A DNA stretch of 64,000 nt from Phanerodontia chrysosporium. Lineage: Eukaryota > Basidiomycota > Agaricomycetes > Polyporales > Phanerochaetaceae. The notes under the pieces are model-generated. The model ran no database searches and had not been told where the DNA came from. It saw only the letters and a program-made list of their open reading frames with translations. The position numbers were made by a program, and so were the translations under genes. The stretch is from the NCBI GenBank assembly GCA_001910725.1, contig MJGA01000016.1, forward strand, positions 186,001 to 250,000, in the 5' to 3' direction. Within the stretch, counting starts at the first letter, position 1, and every line of letters begins with the position of its first letter. This document shows positions 47,203 to 60,202 of the stretch, one piece after another.

Positions 47203-48159
47203 TTCACCGGGTGTGAAGTTGCAACAACAGCTCGCCACCATGGCGCTGCACGACCGTGAATCCAGCGAACTGGGTTTGACCCATGAGGAAGTCCACTCTC
47301 CGGATCCCTTCCTCCGCTCGTCCACCCCGCGCCGTGCGGCGCTTTGCACCCTGTTGTCAAACGCGCTCTGGACGTGGGGAACGGCGCCGGGGGTGCTCAA
47401 CGCCATTGCATCGTACTCGTATGGTAAGACGCTCAGGCGCAGTGCCTGATACAGCTGCTGCAGAACGTCGCCGACGGTGGCGTAATCGTTGTCGTAGTAG
47501 CGCGATGCTGAGACGGTGATCACCCACGGCAGGTGAGGATGCATGATCTTAACGTCGACGCGGGGCGGTGAGGTAGCGGGGGTAGCGAGCTGAGCGGGCT
47601 GCAATAGATACTCCATGACAGGGGGATCGGACGGCGTCGCGAGCCGCACTGGATCATTCAGCAGATCCCACTGGAACGGGCGTGTCTGGGTGTGGTTATG
47701 CAGAGATGTTGAGAGGAGATGATTGACGACGAGTGGCAAAGGAGAGCCGTCAGACGAGCTGCCCGATGGCGATGGCGGGAGGGGCTGCGTCTTCGGGTAT
47801 GGCGTCGCCGGCGGCGCGAGAAACTGGCCGTAGCGAGAGGTGTGGTGCCCTGCGACGTGCGGCAGTGGACGAGTGTTCTCTGGCGGCGTGTAAGGGCCAA
47901 CGGACGACTGCCGAGAGCTGGTCGAGGACGCAGGGGAGGGCGTCCGGGGAATGTCCTCGCTCCAGTGGACGTGCTTGGTAGGCGGCATCGTTGTGGGCGT
48001 TGCGGAGAGAGGTGCTGGAAGCAGAAATGCCTGACGAGCAGAGTACTTGTAGTCGAGGAGAGACGCGTCTGGCGGGGTGTCGGGTGAAGTGGTTGTGAAG
48101 AGAATGTGAGGCCGAAGGAGAGGGGGGATTAAGTATGCCTCCGAAGGGGACATGGCCAT
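47203..48159 (-). CDS. DUF6699 protein
   Basis: Agaricomycete DUF6699 proteins have a low-complexity Pro/Ser head and a folded C-terminal domain. Here the head has KHVHWSEDIPRTPSPASS and long Ser/Pro stretches; the domain begins RPFQWDLLNDPVRLATPS, then PATSPPRVDVKIMHPHLPW, VITVSASRY and ATVGDVLQQLYQALRLSV. At 47313-47318 a single missing G (AAGGGATCC; four Gs would keep frame) moves the end into another frame, where RRVDFLMGQTQFAGFTVVQR and HGGELLLQLHTR complete the domain and stop at 47203. The head could start at ATG 48159 or at a downstream Met. Function unknown. Without the correction the frame runs on as nonsense to 46930. Confidence 0.7.
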
Positions 48160-48743
48160 AAGATAACGGAGGTGGCTAGAGAAAAAGGAGTGTCTGCATA
48201 TGCCACCACAGCAGTTGCGATATTAGGATCTTGACAGCTTGCGCAGCCCCGAGCGGCAGCTGCTGCTCCGCGGCGCTTGGTGCTCCGAGCGTACAGACCA
48301 AGTGCAGTATAGTGGGAACTGCACAGCAACTGCCCGAGAGCTGCGAGGCGGGACCGTATTTTGATATCGCTATATGCGACCAGTGGCTTCTCCCGCTCTG
48401 TCGCTCCCGTTGCGCCCTGACTGTGCCCCTGGACATGACTCATTGAGCTTCTCAGGCGTGGACAATGGAGACCTACTGTGTGCGGCGATGCACCGACGTG
48501 GTTCGCTGTCGAGGACAGGGACAAGCTGTGCGGGGCGCGGGGCGCTGGCGCCAGGCGCGTCAGGGCGCAACCGACGAGGTGTAACCAGGGTAAGCAGAGC
48601 CCGTAAGTCCTTCTTCTTACCGACTTCACTTCGTTGCTTACCGGCTCCGCTGGAATCAATTCGCCTCAGTCTGACGTGCTCTCCCTCTCCTGCCGACAGC
48701 TCCTAAGAGCCCTTGGCACTAGAACCCTGATATCGCCCTCGGA
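48160..48743. other. Divergent intergenic region, DUF6699 and ArfGAP
   Basis: 584 nt between opposite ATGs. No other gene seen. Confidence 0.45.
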
Positions 48744-50664
48744 ATGTCCGGAACCAGCAAGCTTGCGGCCGAGAAGAACCAACGCATACTCCTAGAACTC
48801 GTGAGCCAGCCCGGTAACGGTGCGTGAACGTGCAAACGCGCTGCTGCGCTCGTGCTTTGACTCACTCACGCTCCTCTAGATGTGTGTGCTGATTGTAAAG
48901 CAAGGACACCAAGATGGGCGTCGCATAATCTGGGCATCTTCATCTGGTGCGTTTGCCCAGACCCGAGTTTCCCGTACGCAGCTCACAGCTTCTTGTAGCG
49001 TGAACTGTGCGAGTATCCATCGGAAGATGGGAACCCACATCTCGAAAGTGTATGTCGTACCATTGTCCTCTCGTCACATGCCGTCTTGACACGCTCTACT
49101 AGGAAGAGTCTGACGCTTGACACATGGACCAAGGAGCAAGTCGAAGTCCGCATCCCATCCTTCTGTAGGTTGCAGCGACCCATGTTGACGTCTTTTATCT
49201 TTTATGCACAAAGCACATGAAGCAGACGGGGAACATCAAGTCCAACGCGTTATACAATCCCGATGAGAAGCGGTATCCCCCGCCGACGAACATGATAGAG
49301 TCCGAGCGGGATAGTGAGCTGGAGAAGTACATCCGAGGTGCGTCAGACATATGGTTTACTCAGCGTGTCTATTCACAAAGGATGTAGCAAAGTACGAGTT
49401 CAAGACATTCATGAAGCGTACGAACGAAGCAAAGCCTAAAGCGTCTCCGCTTGCTCCGTCAAGCTCTATCGACCGTTCCGCGGCAGTCGCTGCGCTATTG
49501 GGTCCGTCGCGGTCTGCAGCCAGTCGGGCGTCGCATTCATCGACGTCTAAGCTCCAGAGCACATCGGCGACCACGAGTTCCAGCACTCAGTCAGGCTCTG
49601 CAGTACCTTCTAAGTCAGCGCCACCTGCCAGTACGTCCTTACAGGACAAGCTCAACGCATCCGGATCTACACCCGCCCTTCCTCCGCGACCTCAGGATAG
49701 GTCAGCGTCTCAGCCATTGCTATCATCTACGTCTTCCGGTGCCCAAACACAGACGTCTGCGAGCGGTAGCCAGCCCCAGACCATAGACGCCACATTACCC
49801 CTACAAGTCCTGGTGCCTGGGTCATCGCCCCTCTCGATACCTTCCAGCTCACCCGCAACTTATCTCTCTGCTCCTAATCCATTTCATAACTTGCAATCCG
49901 GGTCTCCCTCTTTCCAGCCCAGCTTCGGGCAGACCACGGGAATTTCGCCAGGTAGCATCGGCACAGGTCTCAGCGTCAGTCCGGGCATAAGTTCGAGCTT
50001 CACTGGGACGAACATGTCACCGTTCCAGACGTCATCTATGGGCGGTGCTCCCCTGAGCTCAACACCGAGTCCGAATCCCTTTTCTCCACAAGCATTACCC
50101 AATGCCGCCAGCGTTAACAGTATCGGTCTGCAAAACTCGATGACAGGCTTTGCCCAGCAACCACAAATGCCATTTAGTCAAACTGCTCAGACAGCTTTTG
50201 GGCAGTTTGCACCGCAGACACAACTTGGACAGCCGCAGACATCTCTCTCCCAACCTAATCAGAGCCCGTTCGCACAAATCAATCAGTCATCGTTCGGGCA
50301 GGCCGGCACAACGCCATTCGGCCAATCGTCAATCCCTGGTCAGCAGTATGGGCAGCAGCATTCTCAGGCGCAAACCTTCTCCCAACAGCAACAGCAACAG
50401 CCACAGTTTGCTCAGCCACAACCGCAATTCCAAGCATCGGGAATGGGAAACCCGTATCTCCAAACACCATCCCCTTTCATGGCCGGACAGTCCGTAGGCG
50501 GATCCCCTTCCCCATTCTCTCAGAATCAGACGATGTCGCAAATGAACACGATGCAGCAGACCTCGCAGCAGACTGGGTTCGGGGGTACGAATCCGTTCAC
50601 CAGTTGGATACAGCAGCCACCCTCCCAGCAACAAGGCGGTTACGGTCAACAGTGGGGGATGTAA
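48744..50664 (+). CDS. ArfGAP (Arf GTPase-activating protein), SMAP/Age2-like
   Basis: Stimulates GTP hydrolysis on Arf, acting in vesicle traffic at Golgi or endosome. Starts MSGTSKLAAEKNQRILLELV; after an intron the zinc finger reads CADCKARTPRWASHNLGIFI and CVNC spliced to ASIHRKMGTHISKV, with C-x2-C-x16-C-x2-C spacing and the arginine finger region PRWAS. Next come KSLTLDTWTKEQVE and MKQTGNIKSNALYNPDEKRY with YIR, the usual ArfGAP end. The rest (residues about 150-560) is a disordered Ser/Pro/Gln/Asn-rich tail with repeated N-P-F motifs (GGTNPFTSW, APNPFHN, PSPNPFSP), which are binding sites for EH-domain endocytic adaptors. Ends QQWGM at 50664. Frames are intact. Confidence 0.9.
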
Positions 50665-51235
50665 ATCTGCTGTGTGCATCATAGACTGACAGGCATTGTC
50701 GATTATCTACTGTAGGTCGCCATTTGTTTAATTCGCGGAATAATTGCACTTCACTTGGGCCCTCATCCTCGAAAGCGACAGATCTCTTGTCTAGGCAGGA
50801 GTTGCTATGCTACGCTTGAAGGTACTGCCTATCTCTGACTGTCCTTGCAGTGCGCCTGCGGAGCGGGGGCGGGTCACCCGGCGCGACAGCGTGTGCAGCG
50901 CATCCGGCGGTGCGCCCGGACTGCCTCTTGGGCGCTCGACAGGGGCCATGTCCCGCCCCGACGGCGGTAGCGTCCTGTGTTGATTCTTCACCGGAGAGCC
51001 ACCTCGCTCTAGATCAACTACGATACAAATTGTGCGCTGCGCGATCCCATTCTGAGCACATACAAGGTTCACTATCACCGTTTACACACCGAACGATCAT
51101 GCGCAGGCTCTTGCGCCGGCTGCTAGGGCGCTTAGCTAGCATGAGGGCGGTGCGGCGGGCGGAGTCGGTTCGGGGCTCATTTTGGCTTCAGGCCGCGATG
51201 TGCAAGTCGTTGTGTACACAGTGCTCGGTATGAAA
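50665..51235. other. Intergenic region before right repeat arm
   Basis: 570 nt, GC-rich at 50850-51180, no supported exon. It holds the ArfGAP 3' flank. Confidence 0.4.
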
Positions 51236-51477
51236 GCTGATTATATGCGCAAATACGGCTGACTCTTGCTAACAGTTCAATGTGCTTGAATTATGATCAC
51301 TCGCGGCAAGCCCTCGACATGGTCTATATTTCGATGAGGACTGCCAGCCGCCTCTGCCAGCCCATGGAGGTTAGGGCGAATCCCTCTGGTTAGTACCCTT
51401 CTTGCGCCTCTCTCTTTTCGTCGCTCAAGTCCTCCGGGAACGTCAAGCCCGGCCAAGTCGTCCGTCAAGCCTGAAAG

Positions 51478-53780
51478 ATGTCTGCTATCGACTCCACGTT
51501 GCTGTCCATTTCTTGGCTGTCTCCTTCCTTCGAGGCTCCTCTTGTACTGGACACGGTACTTGATGCGGCACTTTGTACTCCACTCCCGGAGGACATTGAC
51601 GGGCTCGACCTCCTCGAGGGTACCCTCCACGACGCTGCCTCCACCGAAACTCTGAAGGCCGCCTCCCCCCATCGGTCGATTTGACATCGGTACGTCTGTC
51701 ACTCATCGGCGCATATCCCTATTAAATTCTACCTTCGAAGGTTGCCGAGCCTATCGAGACAGATGTGGAGGCTGTTCGCATTCCGGAGCCCTCTGTGACT
51801 CTGGGAACCCAGAGCGCCCCTGGTCCGACTGACAAGCACGAGCGCCCTATCATCAAGGTCGACTTCTTCGCAGCCCTTGTCAACTTCACTGCCGACGACG
51901 ACCCCGAGGACGATGAAGTGCATGCACTTCACGCCGCTCTGGACGCAGACAGGCTTCGCAACAACGTGCAGATCAACCACCTCAACCGTCTTATCGACGA
52001 GCTTGAGGCCGACAAGGTCCGCCTCACCTCTGTCATCGACGACCTCGAGGCCAAGCGGTCCCTGGACGCGGAGCGCATCTCTGCGCTCTCTGCAGACATG
52101 CACGCCGCCAACGGTGAACGCAGCGAGCTCCGCGGCGCACTCTCGGGGATGAAGACCGCATACGAGGCTGCCCAGCTGAAGCTCGAGGCCGACAAGACTC
52201 GTATCGCCGAACTTCGCGCCAAGCACATGGCTGCTGAGAATCAGCTGCAGCGGCTCCGCCACGAGCAGCAAGACGCACAGAACATGATCTCGACGCTCAA
52301 GACCACGATCGACGACCACAAGGCGGCGCTCGAGGACGCCCAGGCGCGGAACCAGGGCTTACACTCGCAGCTGTACGAGGAGCGGGAGATCGCGATGGCG
52401 ACTAAGGACCACCTTGCAGCTGTGCAGAACGCCGCGGTCGAACTCAAGGGCCAGCTCGAGGAGCAAACTGCGTGCGTTCGGGACGCGGTCGCTCGCCAGG
52501 AGAGCTGCAGGCTACGCTTGAGGATGTCAGGCTCAGCCTTGCTGATTTTCACGCCCGCGCGGCGTTCCTCGAGGAGCAGGCGACGGAGGCTGCTGAAGCC
52601 TACGATGCGCTGTATCGAGACAAGGAGGCACTTTCTCGCGAGCTCTGCGATCAGACGGCCAACGCTCGAAAGACCCATGTCGAGCTTGTTGCGGCGGGAC
52701 GTCAGAACAGCGCGCTGGAGGCGGAGTTGATGGACACCAAGATCGCACTCCTTGCATCCGAAGATCGCAACGCCGAGCTCAGGACTCAGCTTCAGGACGA
52801 ACGCAATGCGGCTCTCACTCAGATTGCGGTTGTCGAAGAGAAGGCTCAGCATCGCATCGCCCAGCAGGAGGCTCGCCATCAAGAGGAACTCGCAGCTGTC
52901 AAGCATCACGCTAGGACAACGAGGACGAGCTGAAAGCAACGATCGCGAGGCTCGAAGATCGTCTCTCGCAGACAAACACGGTTCTAAACCACGTCCTCGT
53001 TCAGGCCAGCGTCCTCGCAGAGCAGGAAGAGATCTACTTATCCACGCAAGCAGCCCTCGCCAAGGAGCAGTGGATCAGCGCACGCAAGAGCGACGATATC
53101 AAGCGTCTCCGTCGAGAGAACATCGCCTTGCAGAGCAGCTCAAGGCGGCTCAGCACACATCGTTCAAGCTCGACGAGGAGCTCGGCAGTCTCATTACGCG
53201 CGTCAACGCCGCCTCTGAGGAGAAGCGTGCTGTGGAAGAGCAACTCGCGGAGAAGAGCGCGATCGTCGAGGAGCTCCAGGCCGTCAACCAGCGCATGGGC
53301 TCGCAGATGGAGGATCTCCGGGAGGACCTGGCGTCGCTGTACGAGGAGCAGGAGGCGACGCGGAGCCAGACCGAGGTCTCGATTGACGAGGTCCGCCAGC
53401 TGAAGAACGACTTCGAGGAGCAGACGTGCGCGACGCTCGAGTCCGTCCTGTGCGAGAAGGAGCAGCTCCGCGCGGAGAAGAAGGCCGCCGAGAAGGAACT
53501 CGTCCGTGTCCGGCGCGAGTCAAAGGCCAAGCTCGACGCGTTGGAGAAAGACAACTCTGAGCTCCGCATCGCGCTCCAGAAGAAGCCGCAGGCCGCTGAG
53601 CTGCACGAGGCGAAGAAGCTTGTCGGCGTGTACACTGAGCGCATCGCGAACTGCACGCAGTGCAAGGTTACTTCCACTCCCGCTGCTCGCTTCAAGACTC
53701 GTGGCAAGGAGAACGCCAGCGGCGCTGACGATTCTTTCTTCGGCGTAGGCGCTGGGGTCGATAGTATCTTGTCAAAGTAA
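51478..53780 (+). CDS. Long coiled-coil protein, right copy, frame-interrupted
   Basis: Second copy of the gene at 7871-10176. Starts MSAIDSTLLSISWLSPSFEA, with ALCTPLPEDIDGLDLLEG, then an intron (GTACGT at about 51689) and the main exon. Frame breaks relative to the left copy: a missing base in a C run at about 51666; AGGAGAGC for AGGAGGAGC at about 52500; another near 52915; GCCTTG for GCCCTTG at about 53126. Between breaks, the three large frames line up with the left protein residue by residue, with few substitutions (for example MEAVRIPEPSV versus MEAVRIPGPSV). Heptads run through almost the whole length, and the tail with NCTQCK and VDSILSK is kept. The breaks all look like base losses, some in homopolymers, so assembly error is possible. 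Function unknown. Confidence 0.6.
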
Positions 53781-54483
53781 GTCGGTCACAACTTATTGCG
53801 TTCCGATATTCAAGTTTCGCTCTGCGTAGCTTGAGCTTCTTCCCGCGCAGCCCGCTGTCGTCCAGCGTCAACTTCTGAGTCTGCCGCTGCGTAGCTATCA
53901 CATCGTCTCATCAAGCAGGGAATTACATGGCCGGAACACGAGGAGGTTCCAATTCTCCAAAAACAAAAACCACAAAACACAAAAACAGCAGAAAATAGGA
54001 AGCACATCGGCTCGAGACCGTCACAAAACAAACCGCGTATGCGAATATTAGTAAGACGTTGATACTCTTTCCTCATTGCATTGTACTCAGACTTGTACAG
54101 CCTCCTATCGTTCTCGCCAATCACATGCTCCTGGACTCGTCGTATTCGCATCTAGCTCTTCTTGCATCATATCGTTTCCATCCATCCTCTTCAATCTCTT
54201 CAAGTATTCCTCCTAATTTGTTCTTGTATCCTTCACGTCCTCCCTGCTATTGTTGTTTCCACGTCTATTCCTCCCCTACTAATCCCCTGACTCTTATCTT
54301 CACTTTCATCTCGTCTTCTGTCTTGATCCATTTCCATCTGCATTTAATCTTTCTCTCCCCAGCCTAATTTCTCCCAATCTCTCAAGCTTGCAATAGTCTC
54401 ATTCGGGACATCCAACACCATCGTCGCATTTGCATCGCGACTACAAGGCCAATCATTCGACGCAAGCAACTCGCGAAACGATC

Positions 54484-54900
54484 ATGAACATTCAACCCTG
54501 GACGTCGTCTGTCACTCATGTGAGCATCATGCCGCTTTTCCTTCAGAAACACGAACTGACTCACACCTGATGCAGGCGCATATATTCGCCAATGTTGCGC
54601 GAGCGACGAACGCTAACATGCCAGCTACTTTACAGTGCGATTGAGGACTCAATCATCACCCTCACACGCGTAATCCGCACTCATCTGTAACTGAGGCTCC
54701 TCCATGATCCTGCGCTCTGCGCTGCGAGGAACATTTGGGCCATGGTCTCTAAGGACGCTCTTGACTGGTCTATGTCGCGCCTCAGGACGACCTCGTCTGG
54801 CTCTTTCTGGACCCTCGTCATCTCCGCCTTCGACTCATCCTCCAGTCGTGCCACATCACCTCTCTAGCCCTGTCTTCTAGTCACGAACGCGGGCGGGCAC
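54484..54900 (+). other. Possible small gene MNIQPW... (right copy)
   Basis: ATG at 54484 gives MNIQPWTSSVTH, then a GTGAGC donor; acceptor CTGATGCAG at about 54574, followed by a stretch that reaches SAIEDSIITLTRVIRTHL and stops, as in the left arm. Preceded by a strong C/T tract (54170-54370). Homologous to 6700-7170 in the left arm. No known family; may be a decayed gene or an RNA. Confidence 0.25.
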
Positions 54901-54923
54901 GAGACAGTTGACAGCGCGCTGGC

Positions 54924-55459
54924 CTACCGACGATGGCTTAGTAGAAACTTACAAGCCCTCTCAACCACGGCTTGCGGCGCAGGACTAGACATCGCGCAGA
55001 ACCTGACTGTTTGGCCGAGCTCGCCCCTCATTCCTGATCGACTGGAGCTGTCGTGAGGACTTACTCCGTCATCGCGCAGGCGTCGTCGACAGTGATCTGG
55101 AAAGGCGAGTCGGCACTCAGCCAGAACTTCAGTGCCATCTCCGCCTTGGACCCTAGTCACTGTGTTATTCCCGTCTAGTCTCAACGCATCTCCCCTCAGA
55201 ACCACCACACCAAACACCAAAAACATCAATAATCCCACAAAACCCAAAAAAGAAGTAGAATCATAGCATAGAAAAGAGGCGTACATACTGGCTTGTCGTC
55301 TGTGTCGATAGTAAAATAATTACAAGTGGTGGTTAGTAAACTGAAGGTACCGGTGCCGATTTTCCTTTGCCGCAATGCCTTCAAGGTAAAAGACCGCTAG
55401 TAAGGGATACTATCGGGTACTTAATGCAGGTTGTGCGGGGGATGGCTTCCTCTACTGAG
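54924..55459 (-). other. Degenerate exon-like block in outer end of right arm
   Basis: Minus-strand frame with GFVGLLMFLVFGVVVLR then GDALRLDGNNTVTRVQGGDG. The left arm has the matching block on the plus strand, more degraded. It lies tail to tail with the MNIQPW unit. Unknown product. Confidence 0.25.
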
Positions 55460-55539
55460 GGGAACGAAATCGAATTGCTAGCGATCAGGTCAGAGACATG
55501 GTCGTAATACTGACAGTCCAGTCATAGTATCGCGCCCAC

Positions 55540-56374
55540 TCATTCCGCTTGCAAAGCGTCGGGCTTGTCGCCATCGGAAAAACGTTCGACGGCTACAGTA
55601 GAGCTGGAGTCGGATAATTGGTCGCCTTCTTTCCGAGACTCGACTGGTTCGGTCTTGACGACTATGTCCTCTGGTTCCTCTGCAGGTCCTTCGGGGGCAG
55701 AGGCTACCAAGCGCTCTCTCATCTCTTCCATCCAGGCGGAAAGTCCTCCGCGAAGTCCATGTGCGCGCATATAGAAGACGAGCCGACCAGCGACCAGCGT
55801 TCCAAGGACAGAACAAGTGAGGAAGGACGCAACAAACAGAAGGCAGAGTAGGGTGCACGCCAGGGCACCACCTGGAGAAAGTTATGTGTGCACTCGTCGG
55901 GAGATGCATGCACACTCACCAGCAAGGAGTGTGACGAGAATTGCTGCAGCGAGAGCGGTACCGATGGCTAGGGACAGAAACAGACCGAAGACGAAGACGG
56001 TGAACGCTCTATGTATGCGCGTCAGAAAACAGAAAGAACGGCGGCGGGGGAACTTACGCAAACGAGAGCACTGGTATGAGGCTCAGTAGCGAGAATATGA
56101 GCACAAAGGTCTGGAAAGGACGTCATCGAGAATGTCTAGGACAGCGCAAAGGTGCGTAATACCGTGAACACAGGGCGTCTCTCGAAGGAATGCCCGACGT
56201 GATCTACGCCTGGCTTCGTGTACGTCTCGTCAACGCTGCGAACGAAGCAGACTATGTCAGGGTCAGGGCTGCGAGATGGACCCTGACGACTCACTGCTCG
56301 ACGGCGCGTCGCACAACCGAGGAGCTCCTTTCAAAGTAGGCCTGTAGCTGGCCGATATGGTCATTTCCGGCCAT
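55540..56374 (-). CDS. Promethin/LDAF1-like membrane protein
   Basis: Starts ATG 56374, MAGNDHIGQLQAYFERSSSV. Short exons then give VDETYTKPGVDHVGHSFERR and hydrophobic blocks TFVLIFSLLSLIPVLSF, AFTVFVFGLFLSLAIGTALA and AAILVTLLAGALACTLLCLL, then LVFYMRAHGLRGGLSAW. The tail is acidic (EDIVVKTEPVESRKEGDQLS) and ends DALQAE at 55540. Four closely spaced membrane segments with FSLLSxIP and a small Gly/Ala-rich helix fit the promethin/LDO family, which acts with seipin at lipid droplet assembly sites in the ER. The similarity is judged from pattern only. It diverges from the GMD gene with 394 nt between ATGs. Confidence 0.55.
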
Positions 56375-56692
56375 GTTACTTCGTCTGTGATACTGTATCA
56401 GTCCAGACCGAGGACATGGAGGCACAGGACGCACGGGCGGGAGGGTAAACTCTGGATGTCCGGGGCTGGTGATCGAGGAACGCGTCAAAGCGATTTGGCG
56501 CTTCGTCTGACTGTCTGGACGCAGCGTGGCGGCGGAGACATCTGGCCATTCAGCATCGGCGAACGCACGCCCGTCCCCCTCGTCTCCTCGTCTCACATCT
56601 TCGCCATCTCGTAAAAATCCTCGCGCTGCACCCTTGACGGCATTTATCGCGATCTTCCGGACAGCGAGCTTAACGACCGGACGGTCGCCTAC
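56375..56692. promoter_or_regulatory. Divergent promoter region, LDAF1-like (-) and GMD (+)
   Basis: 318 nt upstream of the GMD TATA box and next to the ATG of the minus-strand gene. No other gene. Confidence 0.45.
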
Positions 56693-56699
56693 TATATAT
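56693..56699 (+). promoter_or_regulatory. TATA box of GMD gene
   Basis: TATATAT 70-76 nt upstream of ATG 56769, followed by a C-rich leader. Confidence 0.5.
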
Positions 56700-56768
56700 C
56701 ACCCCACGCTAGCTCGCATTTAGGGTCTTGCCCATCACCCACCCCTCCTCTCCCTCCCTCCACCAGCC

Positions 56769-58177
<1,409 letters not shown>

Positions 58178-58633
58178 AGGGATCATGACCCAGAACTGTG
58201 CTTGTAATATGACTGTTCCGAGAGCAGGGACTTGGTACTACTTTATACGTTAGCTACGGACTAGCGCGAGATAGGCTGGAATTAATGACATTTTAAAACG
58301 GATAGCTAGCGATCATGATAGGCACGTATTCTTGCTCTCGTTGTCCACGTAGGTGACACACGCTTGGACATCGATTCTGTGTCAAAAATTCTATTGGTTG
58401 CACAATCCATCCATATGACTGCACATCGACAGCGGTGGTGATAATACACGAAAGTACTAAGAAGTGTAATAGGTTAGTGATAATGGTATCGGCGCGGGGG
58501 ACCTAGTGATACAGTGGGATTAACACACAAGAAAGAGTGAATGGTGTAAGCAAGACAACACGGTCCCTTGTAGAAGTGGATCAAGAAGGCTTTTTGTGCA
58601 AGATGATAAACAAGAAAATATAACGGTGTATCG
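58178..58633. other. Convergent 3' region of GMD and STE3
   Basis: 455 nt, AT-rich, no gene seen. Both strands were scanned for small CaaX-ended frames of the pheromone-precursor type and none was convincing. Confidence 0.45.
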
Positions 58634-60202
58634 TTAAACCATGTGCGAGTCGTCGCGTACCGAGCGTGGTACGTCCGCAGAACGACGGCGGTCGTCGGAG
58701 ATGACCTCAACGTTGACGACGACCGCCGAGTCCGGGCGCACGCGCTGTGGGCCGTGCGCCTTCTCGTCGTCCGCGACGTCCGTGCTCGAGCCACCCGCAG
58801 AGGTGTCCGCAGGCGAGTACGGCAGCTTGTCGTCGAACTCGGCGAGGTCGCCGATGCTGAGCTCGGTCGAGAGGCGGCCGCTGCCGAACGAGTCGAGACC
58901 GAACGAATCGCGCTTGCGGCGCGCGGGCGACGGCTGCGTGGCTGCGGGCGAGACGGGCGAGACGAAGCTGCGCTGCACGAAGGACGGGATGGACACGCCG
59001 AGGCGCGAGCCCTTGCTCGGCGACCAGCCGCTCGTCGACGTGCTGCTCCCGCCGGTGCTGAGGCCGAGCCGCTTCGCGACGCTCGTGAACGCGAGCCGGT
59101 AGTGCGTGCGCGCCTCCTCGGCAAGCCCGAAGAAGAGGAAGAAGACGATGCCGCACGCGATGGTGAGATACTGCTGCAGCGTGAGGCCGATCTTGTTGCC
59201 TGGGACGGAGTTCCACTCGAGGTACGGGTACTGCTCGATGCGCGAGAAGCCCCAATGGAGGTCAGCGAGGCCGCGCCACTCGTAGACTGGCGTCTGGATG
59301 TCGCGGACGAGGAAGTAGATGGAGAACGGGATCGTCCCGAGGAGCTCGAGCGTCGCGAGCGCCATGAGGCGGAAGTAGCGGTTGAAGTTCATATTGTTGT
59401 TCGAAGCGAGAAGCTCGCTGAACTGCCTGCGGCGACGCATGAACGCACGAAGGGTGCCAACTATGACTCTGTCAGCTCGGCGCAGCGAGTAAAATTGCGA
59501 TCAACTTACTACAGTAGCATGCGGAGATGCAGCCGATGACGATGTTCATGCCATTGCCGAGTACCATCTGGAAATAAGTGTTCGGGATGGCACTTAGGGG
59601 CCCAATACCCTCAAAGATGTTGTACCGATGCCCTTGTACAAACCACACTACGAACGAGGTCAGCACCCGGATGACTTGGGACACCTTGGGCGACTCACGT
59701 AACGCAATAGTCACAATCGGAATACCGAGTCCAATTGCAAGGTCAACATAGATCGCTCGCCTGCGTTGCGCTCTGCTGATAGATACAGAGGTGGTGCTCG
59801 CAATCTTGTACAACCGACGGTTGATGACAAGGGACGCGGCGATGATACCATGAGCTTCACCGTAGATGATGCGCATGGCTACGAAACGGTTTAGGATGTG
59901 ATAGGAAAGTCGTGGAGAGTAAGACGTACTGATATCGCCCCAGACAGGCGCACGGATAATTGCGTCGTTCCTCCAGATGATGGCATTGATTCCGTTGAGG
60001 AGGGAGCAGAGGCTTATCCAACATATGTAGAGGATACATCCCACATTCCAGGCTGTAGTGCAATTGAGCTGAAGCAGACGAAGGGGAAGCGAAAGCGTAA
60101 CTGACCTTCCAAGTGCCAGTAGAGGGGAATAGACACCAGAAAGAAGCTGACGAAAGACAGCGCTGCGATAAGCGGTTGCTCAACAGACCAGGGCACCGTC
60201 AT
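58634..60202 (-). CDS. STE3-type pheromone receptor (GPCR)
   Basis: Seven-helix receptor of the STE3 family, the basidiomycete B mating-type receptor class or its non-mating relatives. Chosen start ATG 60202 gives MTVPWSVEQPLIAALSFVSF, TM1 with SIPLYWHLE spliced to AWNVGCILYICWISLCSLLN, NAIIWRNDAIIRAPVWGDIS, GIIAASLVINRRLYKIA, then AIYVDLAIGLGIPIVTIAL, GHRYNIFEGIGPLSAIPNTY, GCISACYC, FMRRRRQFSELLASNNNMNF (third intracellular loop), NRYFRLMALATLELLGTIPF and the last helix YLTIACGIVFFLFFGLAEEA. A long Ser-rich cytoplasmic tail follows (VSIPSFVQRSFVSPVSP), ending DDSHMV. An in-frame ATG at 60319 would add 39 residues without features. Confidence 0.9.

Larger units (their letters stand above)
51236..55459. 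repeat. Right arm of ~4.2 kb inverted repeat
   Basis: Reverse-complement match to 6163-10420, carrying the same coiled-coil gene and downstream units. Its coiled-coil gene points right, the left one points left, so both are transcribed outward, away from the 41 kb between the arms. Near the inner end, left and right share CATATAGTCAGC / GCGCATATAATCAGC strings before diverging. At the outer end the match stops at the CCTCTACTGAG string. Confidence 0.9.

Noticed and set aside
58643..59539. 298-codon plus-strand frame inside STE3
   Set aside because: Antisense to the cytoplasmic tail and last helices; composition is Arg/Glu/Ala-rich shadow of the receptor exon.
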